From: Rhodoplanes sp963712435
Lineage (GTDB): Bacteria > Pseudomonadota > Alphaproteobacteria > Rhizobiales > Xanthobacteraceae
DNA: 64,000 nt
Assembly (NCBI GenBank): GCA_963712435.1
Contig: CAVQIB010000001.1
Span: forward strand, 682,001-746,000
Direction: 5' to 3'
The translations under genes were made by a program, and so were the position numbers. The notes under the pieces were generated by a model that was given only the letters and a program-made list of their open reading frames with translations, was not told the origin of the DNA and did no database searches. Positions 56,133 to 64,000 of this stretch are shown here, one piece after another. The stretch's first letter is position 1, and each line of letters starts with the position of its first letter.

Positions 56133-56711
56133 ATGTCTCTGCATTTCGTGGTTCTGTATGGCTCGGTCCGCACGGAGCGCCAAGGCATCAAGTTCGCCCG
56201 ATTCATGCAGGCGCAACTGCGGAACCGCGGCCATGCGAGCACGCTGATCGACCCTTTGGAGCATCGCTTGCCGCTGCTCGACAAAATGTACAAGGAATAT
56301 CCGAAGAACGAGGCGCCCGAGCCGCTGGAAACCATCGCCGGGTTTATCCGCCAAGCCGACGGATTTCTCATTGTCAGCGGCGAATACAATCACGGCATTC
56401 CGCCGGCGCTGAAGAACATGCTTGATCATTTCCTGGAGGAGTGGTTCTGGCGCCCGTCGGCGATCGCCTGCTATTCGCGCGGAGCTTTCGGCGGCGTTCG
56501 CGCGGCGATGCAGCTCCGCGCCACCCTTTGTGAGCTTGGGATGCCGAGCATTCCATCGCTCTTTCCCATGCCCAAGGTCCAGGACCAGTTCGACGATGAC
56601 GGGACGCCGCGAGACCGCAAGCACGAACGTTATGTCGGGCGGTTCCTGGACGAGTTCGAGTGGTACAGCAAGGCTTTGAAAGATGCTCGGAAAGGCGGGG
56701 TTCCGTACTGA
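56133..56711 (+). CDS. NADPH-dependent FMN reductase
   Basis: 192 aa flavodoxin-like fold. FVVLYGSVRTERQGIKFARF is the FMN phosphate loop, GFLIVSGEYNHGIPPALKNM the family signature, and YSRGAFGGVRAAMQLRATLC the ArsH/ChrR-like middle. It reduces FMN, quinones or metals using NADPH. No arsenic or chromate genes are nearby. Confidence 0.9.
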   Translation: MSLHFVVLYGSVRTERQGIKFARFMQAQLRNRGHASTLIDPLEHRLPLLDKMYKEYPKNEAPEPLETIAGFIRQADGFLIVSGEYNHGIPPALKNMLDHFLEEWFWRPSAIACYSRGAFGGVRAAMQLRATLCELGMPSIPSLFPMPKVQDQFDDDGTPRDRKHERYVGRFLDEFEWYSKALKDARKGGVPY

Positions 56712-56833
56712 TCCGGTCATCTGCCCTGCAGACCGTGGCCGCAGGCGAATTCGGCCGGCAATGGATTTCGCCATGATTTAGCCAAAGCTTTCGCAGTATT
56801 ATTAGGTAGCGCTTTGGGGGCCAGGGGGCTCGA

Positions 56834-58829
56834 TTGTTTCCAGCACGCCAGTCTGCTGCGCCTGTGACAGCCTTGTCGCTGATCGCAGGCGCGTTTTTCG
56901 GATTCCTCCTCTCGGTCGCGGACGCCCGGGCCGAAGGTCCATTGGGCGCCTGCGAAGACGCAGCCGAGCTCGCGGTCCTGTCCTCGCCGACAGCGCCGTG
57001 GAAGGGCGCGCCTTTGCGCGTCGTCTTCGCCGCGGAGAAGCCGCTCAAGGGCGAGCTTTCGCTGATCGCGCCCAACGGAAGCGTCGCGGCCAAGTCGCGT
57101 GAGCGGCGCGGCGGGCCGCCCTATGTCTGGATCGCCGAGGTCGCCGCGCCGGCGGCGGGGACCTGGCGCGCGACGCTCGCGCGCGACCACGCCCCGGCCG
57201 AGTGCAGCACCATCACGCGCGACATCGCCGTGCGCGCCGCCGAGCCGCCGCGGCCACGCGGAACGCAGGGGAGCGTCTGGCCCGTGCGCAACGCCTGGGA
57301 TCGCGCGACGGAAAACCTGTATTCCGCATGGATCGAGAAGCTGTTCGACTCGCCGCTCGACGCGGCGCCGTCGTGGCCGGCCCTGCATGTCGTGCTGCGC
57401 GATCGGTCGCGCAACTTCCTGTTCAACCATTTGGGTCTCGGCGAAGACCAGATGGGCCTCTTCATTCGTCCCGACTGCGCCGACCTTCCGTACTTCTTGC
57501 GCGCGTATTTCGCTTTCAAGATCGGATTGCCATACGGGTACGCGAAGTGCACGCGCGGCGGCGGCGGCGCGCCGCCGAAATGCCATGCGTGGTGGAACAT
57601 CCAGAACGAGGAGCCGCGACCCGCCCCGCCGGAAGAAACGATCTTCTCCCCTGAACAAGCCGCGGCATCTGGCGCCTTGTTCGGAATGTTCGGCCAGCCG
57701 GCCACGCCCCTGCCGAGCGCGCCTGCGGCGAAGCCGGTGGGACCGCCGCCGCGGCCGGCGGGACTGGCAGCGGGGTTTGGCCATTACTTGCGCTTTACCG
57801 TCGCCGACGGCGTCCATTCCGGCTCGGGCCGAACCGCGGCGAGCGACGACAACACCGACTATTATCCCGTTCCGCTGAACGAGGAGACGCTGCGCCCGGG
57901 GACCGTGTACGCCGATCCCTACGGGCACCTTCTGGTGCTGGCGCGTCGCGTGCCGCAGGCGGATGGCGCGGCGGGCGTCTTGCTCGCCGTCGACGCGCAG
58001 CCCGACGGGACGGTCGCGGTCAAACGTTTTTGGCGCGGCAACTTCCTGTTTGCGCAGGACCCCGCGCTCGGCGGCCCCGGGTTCAAGCGGTTCCGGCCGA
58101 TCGTGAGCGAGAACGGCCGTTTGCGGCGGCTGACCAATCGCGAAATCGCGCGAAAATCCGCAGTATGGCGATTTTTCGCTCGATCAGTCGCGGCTCGGGG
58201 TCGAAGACTTCTACGATCGCATGGAGGACGTGATCTCGCCGGCGCAGCTCGATCCGTTGCGCGCCATGAAAGAGACGATCACAGCGCTCGAAGAACAAGT
58301 GAAGGCGCGCGTGACCTCGGTCGAGAACGGGCGGAAGTTCCAGATCAGCGGGCGCGGCGACGCGGACATGCCGGACGGTCCGTCGATTTTCGAGACGACC
58401 GGCGCGTGGGAAGATTTCGCGACGCCGTCGCGCGATCTGCGACTGCTGATCGCGATCGATGTGGTGCGCGGGTTTCCGGATCGCGTCGCACGGCGGCCCG
58501 AGCGGTACGCCATGCCGGCTGACAAGAGCGTCGCGGACGTGAAGGCGGAGTTGCAGCGCGTGCTCGCGTCGGACCTTTCGGCGCGCAATTTTTCCTATAC
58601 GCGCAGCGATGGCTCCGCGTGGACGCTTGCGCTCAAGGACGTGGTCGACCGCGCGGCGGAGCTCGAAATGGCGTACAATTTAAATGACTGCGTCGAGCTG
58701 CGCTGGGGCGCGCCGGAGAAGAGCGACGAGGCGTCGACGTGCAAACGGCGTGCGTCGACGGGGCAGCGCGCGAAGATGACGGAATACCGCACCTGGTTCC
58801 ACGAGCGGCGCCGGCCGCCGCGCGGCTAG
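56834..58829 (+). CDS. Exported protein of unknown function with Cys/His motif (one frameshift)
   Basis: About 664 aa if joined. The TTG at 56834 follows AGGGGG, and the signal peptide is VTALSLIAGAFFGFLLSVAD. The segment CADLPYFLRAYFAFKIGLPY and YGYAKCTRGGGGAPPKCHAW has the look of a cysteine-peptidase (NlpC/transglutaminase-like) active-site region. A one-base shift near 58155 leads from RRLTNREIARK into NPQYGDFSLDQSRLGVEDFY and on to MEDVISPAQLDPLRAM, ending PPRG. Homologues I can recall are unnamed proteins in Hyphomicrobiales. The function is unknown; cell-wall or envelope work is only a guess. Confidence 0.65.
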
Positions 58830-58898
58830 CGACAGCGCAAGCAGCCGCGGGCGGCGGAAGGGGCGGCGGACGGGGCCGGTCGGTCGAGGGCGAGCCGG

Positions 58899-60095
58899 TC
58901 AAAACGCGAGCGTCATCTGTGGATCGTCGTCTCGCAGATCGATGGACAATGACGACAGCGTTACGCCAATCAGACGGACCCCTTTCGCGCATCGGAAACA
59001 GAGCCGCAAGCAGCTCCGCGCTGATCGAGGCGAACATCGAGCGCTCGGCGACCGGCGCGATGCTGTGTTCGGCTGCGGGTGATGATCTGAAAATCCGCGA
59101 ATTTCACTTTCAGCGTCACGGTTCGCGCCCGCACGCCGGCGCTGTCGCAATAGCGCCAGACCTTGTCGATCAGCGGCGAGAGCTCCGCTCTCATCTCGTC
59201 AAAGCCCGTGAGGTCGCGCGAGAACGTCGTTTCGGCGCCGACCGATTTCCGGACGCGATCGGCGCGGACCGGCCGGTTATCGACGCCCCGGCAGATGTTG
59301 TAATAGTGCGGACCGGCCTTGCCGAAATGCGTCCGTAGAAAGACCTGGTCCTTCGCCCTCAGATCAAGCGCGGTGAAAATCCCGAGCCGGTTCATCTTCG
59401 CGGCGGTCGCCGGCCCGACGCCGTGAAACCGTTGCACCGTAAGCCCCTCGACGAAGCCCGGCCCCATCGCGGGCGTGATGACGAACAGCCCGTCGGGCTT
59501 GCGATAGTCGGACGCAAGCTTGGCGAGGAACTTGTTGTAGGAGACGCCGGCCGACGCCGTCAGCTGCGTCTCGGCGCGGATCGTCGCCCGGATTCGTTCG
59601 GCGATCTCCGTCGCAGATGCAATGCCTTGGAGGTTCTCGGTCACGTCGAGATAGGCCTCATCGAGCGACAGCGGCTCGATGATCGGCGTGTATTCCGCGA
59701 AGATCGCGCGGACTTGCAGCGACACGTCCTTGTAGACGTCGAACCGCGGCTTCACAAAGATGAGGTCGGGACATTTCCGACGCGCCGTCACCGACGGCAT
59801 TGCGGACCGGACGCCGAACTTGCGCGCCTCGTAGCTCGCGGCGGCGACCACGCCGCGTTCCCGCGCCCCACCGACAGCGACGGGCTTGCCCCTGAGCTCC
59901 GGATGATCGCGCTGTTCGACCGACGGCGTAGAACGCGTCCATGTCGACGTGGATGATCTTGCGCGGACGTTCCGGTTCCGCCTCCGGACCGTCGTGCCCG
60001 GCCGCCGACGCAATCCCGTCCGTTCTGCGATTGTCGCCGGGTTCAGGCATGACGATGGGAACGCGGTCCGTCCAAGAGTGGCGCATCGAGACCAA
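58899..60095 (-). CDS. dinB: DNA polymerase IV (three frameshifts)
   Basis: Y-family translesion polymerase. RKIIHVDMDAFYA supplies the first metal Asp; VEQRDHPELRGKPVAVGG, VSLDEAYLDVTENL (the catalytic Asp-Glu) and FHGVGPATAAKMNRLGI follow. The C-terminus APVAERS-MFASISAELLAALF-KGVRLIGVTLSSL ends DDPQMTLAF at 58899. The frame changes near 59930, 59090 and 58980. About 398 aa in total. The start is uncertain (ATG at 60095 or 60086). It may be SOS-regulated, but no LexA box was seen. Confidence 0.9.
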
Positions 60096-60247
60096 GTCGA
60101 GCAGAGGCGCTCGACACGGTCAATCGCGCTTCATCCGGCCGCGCTCGCGAGCGGTGGTTCGCCGACTGCCCCACCTCGGGGCGTGCGCGTCCGAAAATGA
60201 CGTCCCCGGACTAAACCGCGCCTCGGTGGCGCCCTTGAGGCGGCGCG

Positions 60248-61321
60248 TCAGCGCGCGCCGGCGGCGGCATATTGGCCGCTGTTATCGGACGGCTTGAAAA
60301 AGTTCTTGACCGCGTCCGGCAGCCAACCGGAGGCGAGCTTGGGGCCGGGCGGGTTATCCAGACGCTCGACCACCACCAGGCGGGCGACCTCACCCTTGAG
60401 GTAGGCGTTCAGGAACTCGGGATAGTTGCTGAAGGACACGCATCCGTTCGACTGGCCGTTCGGACCGAGCATGTAGGTATGGGCGAGGATGCCGGCGCGA
60501 CCGTACATCCTGCCGCCGTCCACGGGATTGAGGCGGATGGCGCGAACTCCGTGGAACGGTCGCTCGCGCAAAGTGAGATTGTAGACATTCGGCGGCGTCG
60601 CCCCGCGCATCCGCAAGTGCACATGGCGGGGATTGTCCATGAAGCCGCCAAGCCCGGAATGGGCCTCCAGCTTGCGCCCGTTGGGCAGGTACACCGCACG
60701 CGCCGTGATATCGTAGATCGCGGTGCGGCCGTCCTCCGGAATCGCGACATCATCCCGGCGCGCTGGCCGCGGGCGAACAGGGCTCTTGGAAGCAGTCGGC
60801 ATGGGCGCACCGGCTGGCCGCGCGTCCTGCTCGGGCGGCAGCCTTATGCTGCCCGTAAGCTCCCGCGTGTCCCAGCCGAAACGCTGGTCGAAGGACGCCG
60901 GACGATCGTCGAGCGAGGCGAACCGTTCGTTGAATGACGTAGGACGGTCATCGAAGTCGCCGAAGCGTTCCTCGAAGGACGCGTTCCGCCACGAGGGCGC
61001 GGACGCGTCCAGCGTGTCCTGCTCGTCCGCCGCGGCATCGGTCTCGACCTGAGGTCCCAGCCTTGCCAATCGGACGCTGTCGATGGGAGGCTGTGAACCT
61101 ATGGGCGCCCGGAGCCGGAAAATGCCCGGGTGAATCGTCCCGAACACGGAAACGCTCGCAGCGCGCGATCCGATGTCTGCCGGACCTGCCAGCGTCCCTG
61201 ACGATTGAAGGACAAACCCTGAAACCAGCGCGGCGATACCGAACGGAATCGCGCGGACCCGCAACCGAGCCAATACTTCCCCCACTCGTACTCCGCGCCG
61301 CCCTGCAGTGTGCAGCGGCAA
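60248..61321 (-). CDS. DUF2778 (Tlde1-like) L,D-transpeptidase-related exported protein
   Basis: 357 aa with a signal or anchor (AIPFGIAALVSGFVLQSSG). A Ser/Arg/Asp-rich linker contains three tandem repeats (SFEERFGDFDDRPT, SFNERFASLDDRPA, SFDQRFGWD). The C-terminal domain has GRKLEAHSGLGGFMDNPRHV and the HxxG...SxGCVSF-type motif HTYMLGPNGQSNGCVSFSNY, with catalytic His and Cys. DUF2778 domains include T6SS peptidoglycan effectors, but here no T6SS gene is near and an N-terminal export signal is present, so a cell-wall housekeeping or stress role is likelier. Confidence 0.88.
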   Translation of the reverse strand: MPLHTAGRRGVRVGEVLARLRVRAIPFGIAALVSGFVLQSSGTLAGPADIGSRAASVSVFGTIHPGIFRLRAPIGSQPPIDSVRLARLGPQVETDAAADEQDTLDASAPSWRNASFEERFGDFDDRPTSFNERFASLDDRPASFDQRFGWDTRELTGSIRLPPEQDARPAGAPMPTASKSPVRPRPARRDDVAIPEDGRTAIYDITARAVYLPNGRKLEAHSGLGGFMDNPRHVHLRMRGATPPNVYNLTLRERPFHGVRAIRLNPVDGGRMYGRAGILAHTYMLGPNGQSNGCVSFSNYPEFLNAYLKGEVARLVVVERLDNPPGPKLASGWLPDAVKNFFKPSDNSGQYAAAGAR

Positions 61322-61594
61322 CGCGCGTCCCCCGACGCACGCCGACCAAGCACGCTAATTGCGGCAAGAAATCGTCCCTGCGATCCGCTCGGCGCGCCGG
61401 CTTGCGGACGGGCGGCGAGCGCAGCGTGCTCCGGCGCAAGTGCCCGCGGAAAATGCGATCACGCAACGAGTTGAGCGAATTCCAATTCCACCGGAACGGC
61501 ATTCGCTCTAGGATTTCTCGCTGTCCCTTTTTGCGTCAAGGCCGCTGAAACTTGACTGAGCCTGTCCCGTACGAAAAATTCGAATGAGGAAGCC
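61322..61594. other. Intergenic region, no gene recognised
   Basis: About 270 bp between divergent genes; it should hold both promoters. GAATTCCAATTCCACCGGAA near 61478 is a weak inverted-repeat-like stretch of unknown meaning. Confidence 0.4.
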
Positions 61595-62230
61595 GTGAGT
61601 GACCCTCGGATCGTTGTCGACCGGATTCTGGAACTGCGGCGCTCCGTGCAAGATCGCGCCGCGCTGGTCGCGATGAGCGGCATCGATGGGGCGGGCAAAG
61701 GCTGGCTCGCCGCGCGGGTGTCCGCCGGACTACAAGAGGCCGGCGTGAACGCGGCGAATCTCAACATTGACGGCTGGTTGAACCTTCCCGACAAACGGTT
61801 CAGCCGAACGGATCCCGCTGAGCACTTCTATCGGCACGCCATTCGGTTTGACGAGATGTTTTCGCAACTCGTCCTGCCATTGAGGGACCGCCGCTCTGTC
61901 CACGTTGAAATCGACTATGCCGAGGAAACCGCGACGAAATACCGGAAGCATGTTTACGATTACGAAAACATCGACGTCATCGTCCTTGAAGGAATCTATC
62001 TATTGAAGCGCGAGTTCAATCGCCACTACGACTTCTCGGTTTGGGTCGATTGCAGTTTTGCGACGGCGCTGAAGCGTGCCCTCTCGCGCGGCCAAGAGGG
62101 TTTGCCGCCGGCGGAAACGATCCGCGCCTACGAAACGATCTACTTTCCGGCGCAAGAAATTCATTTTAAGCGCGACCATCCCAAACAAGCGGCCGCTTTG
62201 ATCTTCGATAACGATGCGGAGCCGTCTTGA
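61595..62230 (+). CDS. Uridine kinase-like P-loop NTPase
   Basis: 211 aa. The Walker A-like loop is MSGIDGAGKGWLAARVSAGL (GxxGAGKG), followed by LNIDGWLNLPDKRF and DVIVLEGIYLLKREFNRHYD as the Walker B/lid area. It resembles the uridine kinase/phosphoribulokinase family. The late RAYETIYFPAQEIHFKRDHP motif is characteristic of an uncharacterised subgroup. The substrate is uncertain. The first ATG has no strong ribosome site; a GTG three codons upstream is possible. Confidence 0.85.
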   Translation: MSDPRIVVDRILELRRSVQDRAALVAMSGIDGAGKGWLAARVSAGLQEAGVNAANLNIDGWLNLPDKRFSRTDPAEHFYRHAIRFDEMFSQLVLPLRDRRSVHVEIDYAEETATKYRKHVYDYENIDVIVLEGIYLLKREFNRHYDFSVWVDCSFATALKRALSRGQEGLPPAETIRAYETIYFPAQEIHFKRDHPKQAAALIFDNDAEPS

Positions 62231-62266
62231 AGCCTGTCCGGGGCCGACCCGCGCTTCGCTTTCTCG

Positions 62267-63029
62267 CTACCAGAGGCGAATGACGTCTTCTTTCGCAAAC
62301 AGCGGCCCGACCTCCATGTGGAGCGGCGGCTTTCCGTAGAGGGCGGGCGGGACGCTGATGTCGGCGAGGTACAATTCGCCCACATGGTCCGCAACGCCCG
62401 CGACGCGCAAGCCTTCCTTCGGCAAGGCAAGCGTCATCGTGGCGACCGCTTTGATCGCAGGATCGAAGACCGTTCCGCTCGTCGTGTCGACGCCGGACGG
62501 CGCATCGAGCGACAGGATCGGCGCGGGCTGGCCATTGGCCATGCGGATGAGGTCGCCGATCAGTCCGGTCGGAGCGCCTCTGAGGCTGTAACCGATGAGG
62601 CCGTCGAGGATCAGCTCGAACGGCGGTGCGCTCGCGTTCGCTCCGAGTTCGATCAGGGTCGGCTTGGAGGTCCGCGCCCGGCACGCCCATGCGCTGCAGG
62701 ATGTCGCGCTGATGCGCCGGAACAGGGGTCATCGCCTGCGGCGATTGCCCCAGGGCGACGCTGACCTTGGCGCCCCAGTTGTGGAGCCGGCGCGCCGCAA
62801 CAAGCGCGCCCCCGCCATTGCCCCCGCCCCCGGCCATCGCCAGGATCCGCTTGCCGCGCGGGTCCCCGGCGAGGAAGCGCATGCGCGCCAGGTGCGCCAG
62901 GTTGCGGCCGGCGTTCTCCATCATCTGGATGAGCTCGATGCGGTAGTCCTCGATCATCGCCCGATCGACTTCCACCATCTGGGCGGTGTCGACATAGGCG
63001 ATCGAACCGCCCGCCGGATCACGCGTCAT
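62267..63029 (-). CDS. nnrE: NAD(P)H-hydrate epimerase, YjeF N-terminal type (one frameshift)
   Basis: Repairs hydrated NAD(P)H. MVEVDRAMIEDYRIELIQMM and ENAGRNLAHLARMRFL are the AIBP/YjeF N-terminal pattern, and MAGGGGNGGGALVAARRLHN is the nucleotide loop. After a frame change near 62668 it continues LIELGANASAPPFELILDGL, LSLDAPSGVDTTSGTVFDPA and TMTLALPKEGLRVAGVADHV. The fused kinase domain NnrD is absent. It ends at 62267. Confidence 0.88.
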
Positions 63030-63050
63030 GAGAACTCCTCCGAGGCTCGG

Positions 63051-63758
63051 CTAACCTCGGCCAAAGACCGGCAGCGAAACGCCGGTCACCGCCCGCGACG
63101 CGTCGGAAACAAGAAAGGCGATCACATCGGCGATTGCGTCCGGCTTGACGAATTTCGATGCGTCTGCGTCGGGCATGGCTTCCCGGTTCTGCGGCGTGTC
63201 GATCGTGCCGGGCAGCACCGCGTTGACCCGAACCCCGGCGGCTTTGACCTCGGCGGACAGGCTCTCCGTGAATCGAAGAACGGCGGCCTTTGAGGCGCTG
63301 TAGGCGGCGAGACCCGGGGGGCCGGTGAGCGCGGCGCCGGCCGAGACATTGACGATCGAGCCGGCGCCGTTCTCCAGCATCGACGGGATGACCGCGCGAC
63401 ACATGAGAACGGTGGTCCGCAGGTTGACCATCATCATCATGTCCCACGTGGACAGGTCTTCGTCATGCACGGCTTTGCCGCCGCGGAAGCCGCCGACCGT
63501 ATTGACGAGAGCGTCGATGCGGCCGAAGCGCCCCCGCGCGGACGCGACGACCTCCCGCACGCTGTCTTCCGAGGTCAGGTCCACGCCTCCGGCGAGCAAG
63601 CGCTCGGGCCTTGATTCGAAGACCTGCTCCAAACGCTCCTGCGAGCGATCGATCAAGACGGTTTTCGCCCCGGCGGCATCCAGGACGGACGCGACCGCCG
63701 CGCCCAAATTGCCGACCGCGCCGGTGACCATCGCTATCTTGTTTGACAGGTCCATCAT
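63051..63758 (-). CDS. Short-chain dehydrogenase/reductase
   Basis: 235 aa classical SDR. The cofactor motif is VTGAVGNLGAAVA (TGxxxGxG), the NAG-like motif VNTVGG, and the catalytic Ser (VNVSAGAALTG) with YSASK supply Ser-Tyr-Lys. The start is the ATG at 63758 (or the next ATG, 63755). The substrate is unknown. It is directly upstream of nnrE (21-bp gap), so the two are probably co-transcribed. Confidence 0.92.
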   Translation of the reverse strand: MMDLSNKIAMVTGAVGNLGAAVASVLDAAGAKTVLIDRSQERLEQVFESRPERLLAGGVDLTSEDSVREVVASARGRFGRIDALVNTVGGFRGGKAVHDEDLSTWDMMMMVNLRTTVLMCRAVIPSMLENGAGSIVNVSAGAALTGPPGLAAYSASKAAVLRFTESLSAEVKAAGVRVNAVLPGTIDTPQNREAMPDADASKFVKPDAIADVIAFLVSDASRAVTGVSLPVFGRG

Positions 63759-63802
63759 GTCGATGCGCTCTCCCGTTCTGCCGACTGCGTCAATTGCGGG
63801 CG

Positions 63803-64000
63803 TCAGTCCGGCTTGCCGACGATCGCGGCAAGAATGACGCCGTAGACGACATGCGCCGCCAATGCAGCCATCATCGGCATTCCGAACCCGAAGAAGATCG
63901 GCATCCCAGCCAGCGGAACGACCACGACCATCGCCAGCAGCCACAAGAGCACGCCCCAAAGCGCCCCTCTCAGCAGATAGGGGCCGGGGAAGTGCCGGAA
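63803..64000 (-). CDS. Small membrane protein, C-terminal part (partial)
   Basis: The minus strand from the right edge reads FRHFPGPYLLRGALWGVLLW, LLAMVVVVPLAG and GFGMPMMAALAAHVVYGVIL, ending VGKPD with a stop at 63803. Two or three membrane helices are seen, compatible with DUF6789-like small membrane proteins. The N-terminus lies outside the window. Confidence 0.65.
   Translation of the reverse strand, partial: FRHFPGPYLLRGALWGVLLWLLAMVVVVPLAGMPIFFGFGMPMMAALAAHVVYGVILAAIVGKPD

Overview
The window is about 64 kb of GC-rich chromosome (roughly two-thirds G+C) from an alphaproteobacterium, most likely a member of the Hyphomicrobiales in the Beijerinckiaceae/Methylocystaceae/Xanthobacteraceae neighbourhood. 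The evidence is the gene order grpE-hrcA / rph-rdgB-hemW, a class I lysyl-tRNA synthetase, a ligase-associated DNA repair cluster, a DUF2778 protein, an Omp25-like porin and GC-rich palindromic repeats of the kind common in this order. This is gene-content inference, not a measured phylogeny.

Layout. 0-7 kb: repair cluster (PdeM end, DEXH helicase, MBL exonuclease, ATP-dependent ligase) into which palindromic repeats have inserted, in-frame in the ligase. 7-12 kb: LexA/S24-type repressor, methyltransferase, alpha carbonic anhydrase, class I LysRS and a solute-binding protein. 12.3-19.2 kb: a processive GT2 glycosyltransferase cut in two by a 4,825-bp lower-GC IS1595-type element with 24-bp terminal inverted repeats, an 8-bp target duplication and a cargo that includes DUF4747 and membrane proteins. 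19-30 kb: housekeeping genes (grpE, hrcA, rph, rdgB, hemW, tRNA-Ala) and assorted enzymes. 30-34 kb: bfd and bfr iron storage genes, a ThDP enzyme and a Uma2 protein. 34-38 kb: a PEBP-hsp20-lon stress operon, divergent from a GYD protein across a perfect FNR/FixK-type box.

38.4-47 kb is the most interesting part. A minus-strand feoA-feoA-feoB-feoC-orf ferrous iron uptake operon diverges from a plus-strand operon of three small Gly/Pro-rich membrane proteins and a P1B-type ATPase that has SCA where CPC is usual. A metal-free HMA-like protein follows in its own transcription unit. The divergent intergenic region has a perfect TTGAT-N4-ATCAA box and four TTTAGA-type repeats spaced about 24 bp apart. 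The layout fits a ferrosome (fez)-type iron storage organelle locus, and with bfd/bfr it makes the region an iron-handling island under probable oxygen and iron control.

47-64 kb: a GMC oxidoreductase with its subunit-3 partner, a badly frameshifted molybdenum aldehyde-oxidoreductase operon (paoABC/yagTSR type), two decayed alpha/beta hydrolase tails, an FMN reductase, dinB, a DUF2778 L,D-transpeptidase-like protein, a uridine kinase-like P-loop protein, NAD(P)HX epimerase, an SDR and a partial membrane protein.

A recurrent oddity is single-base frameshifts in otherwise well-conserved genes (lysK, lon, dinB, nnrE, the aldehyde oxidoreductase). Because an essential gene is hit, uncorrected sequencing errors are the likeliest cause. 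No CRISPR array, rRNA operon or prophage was seen.
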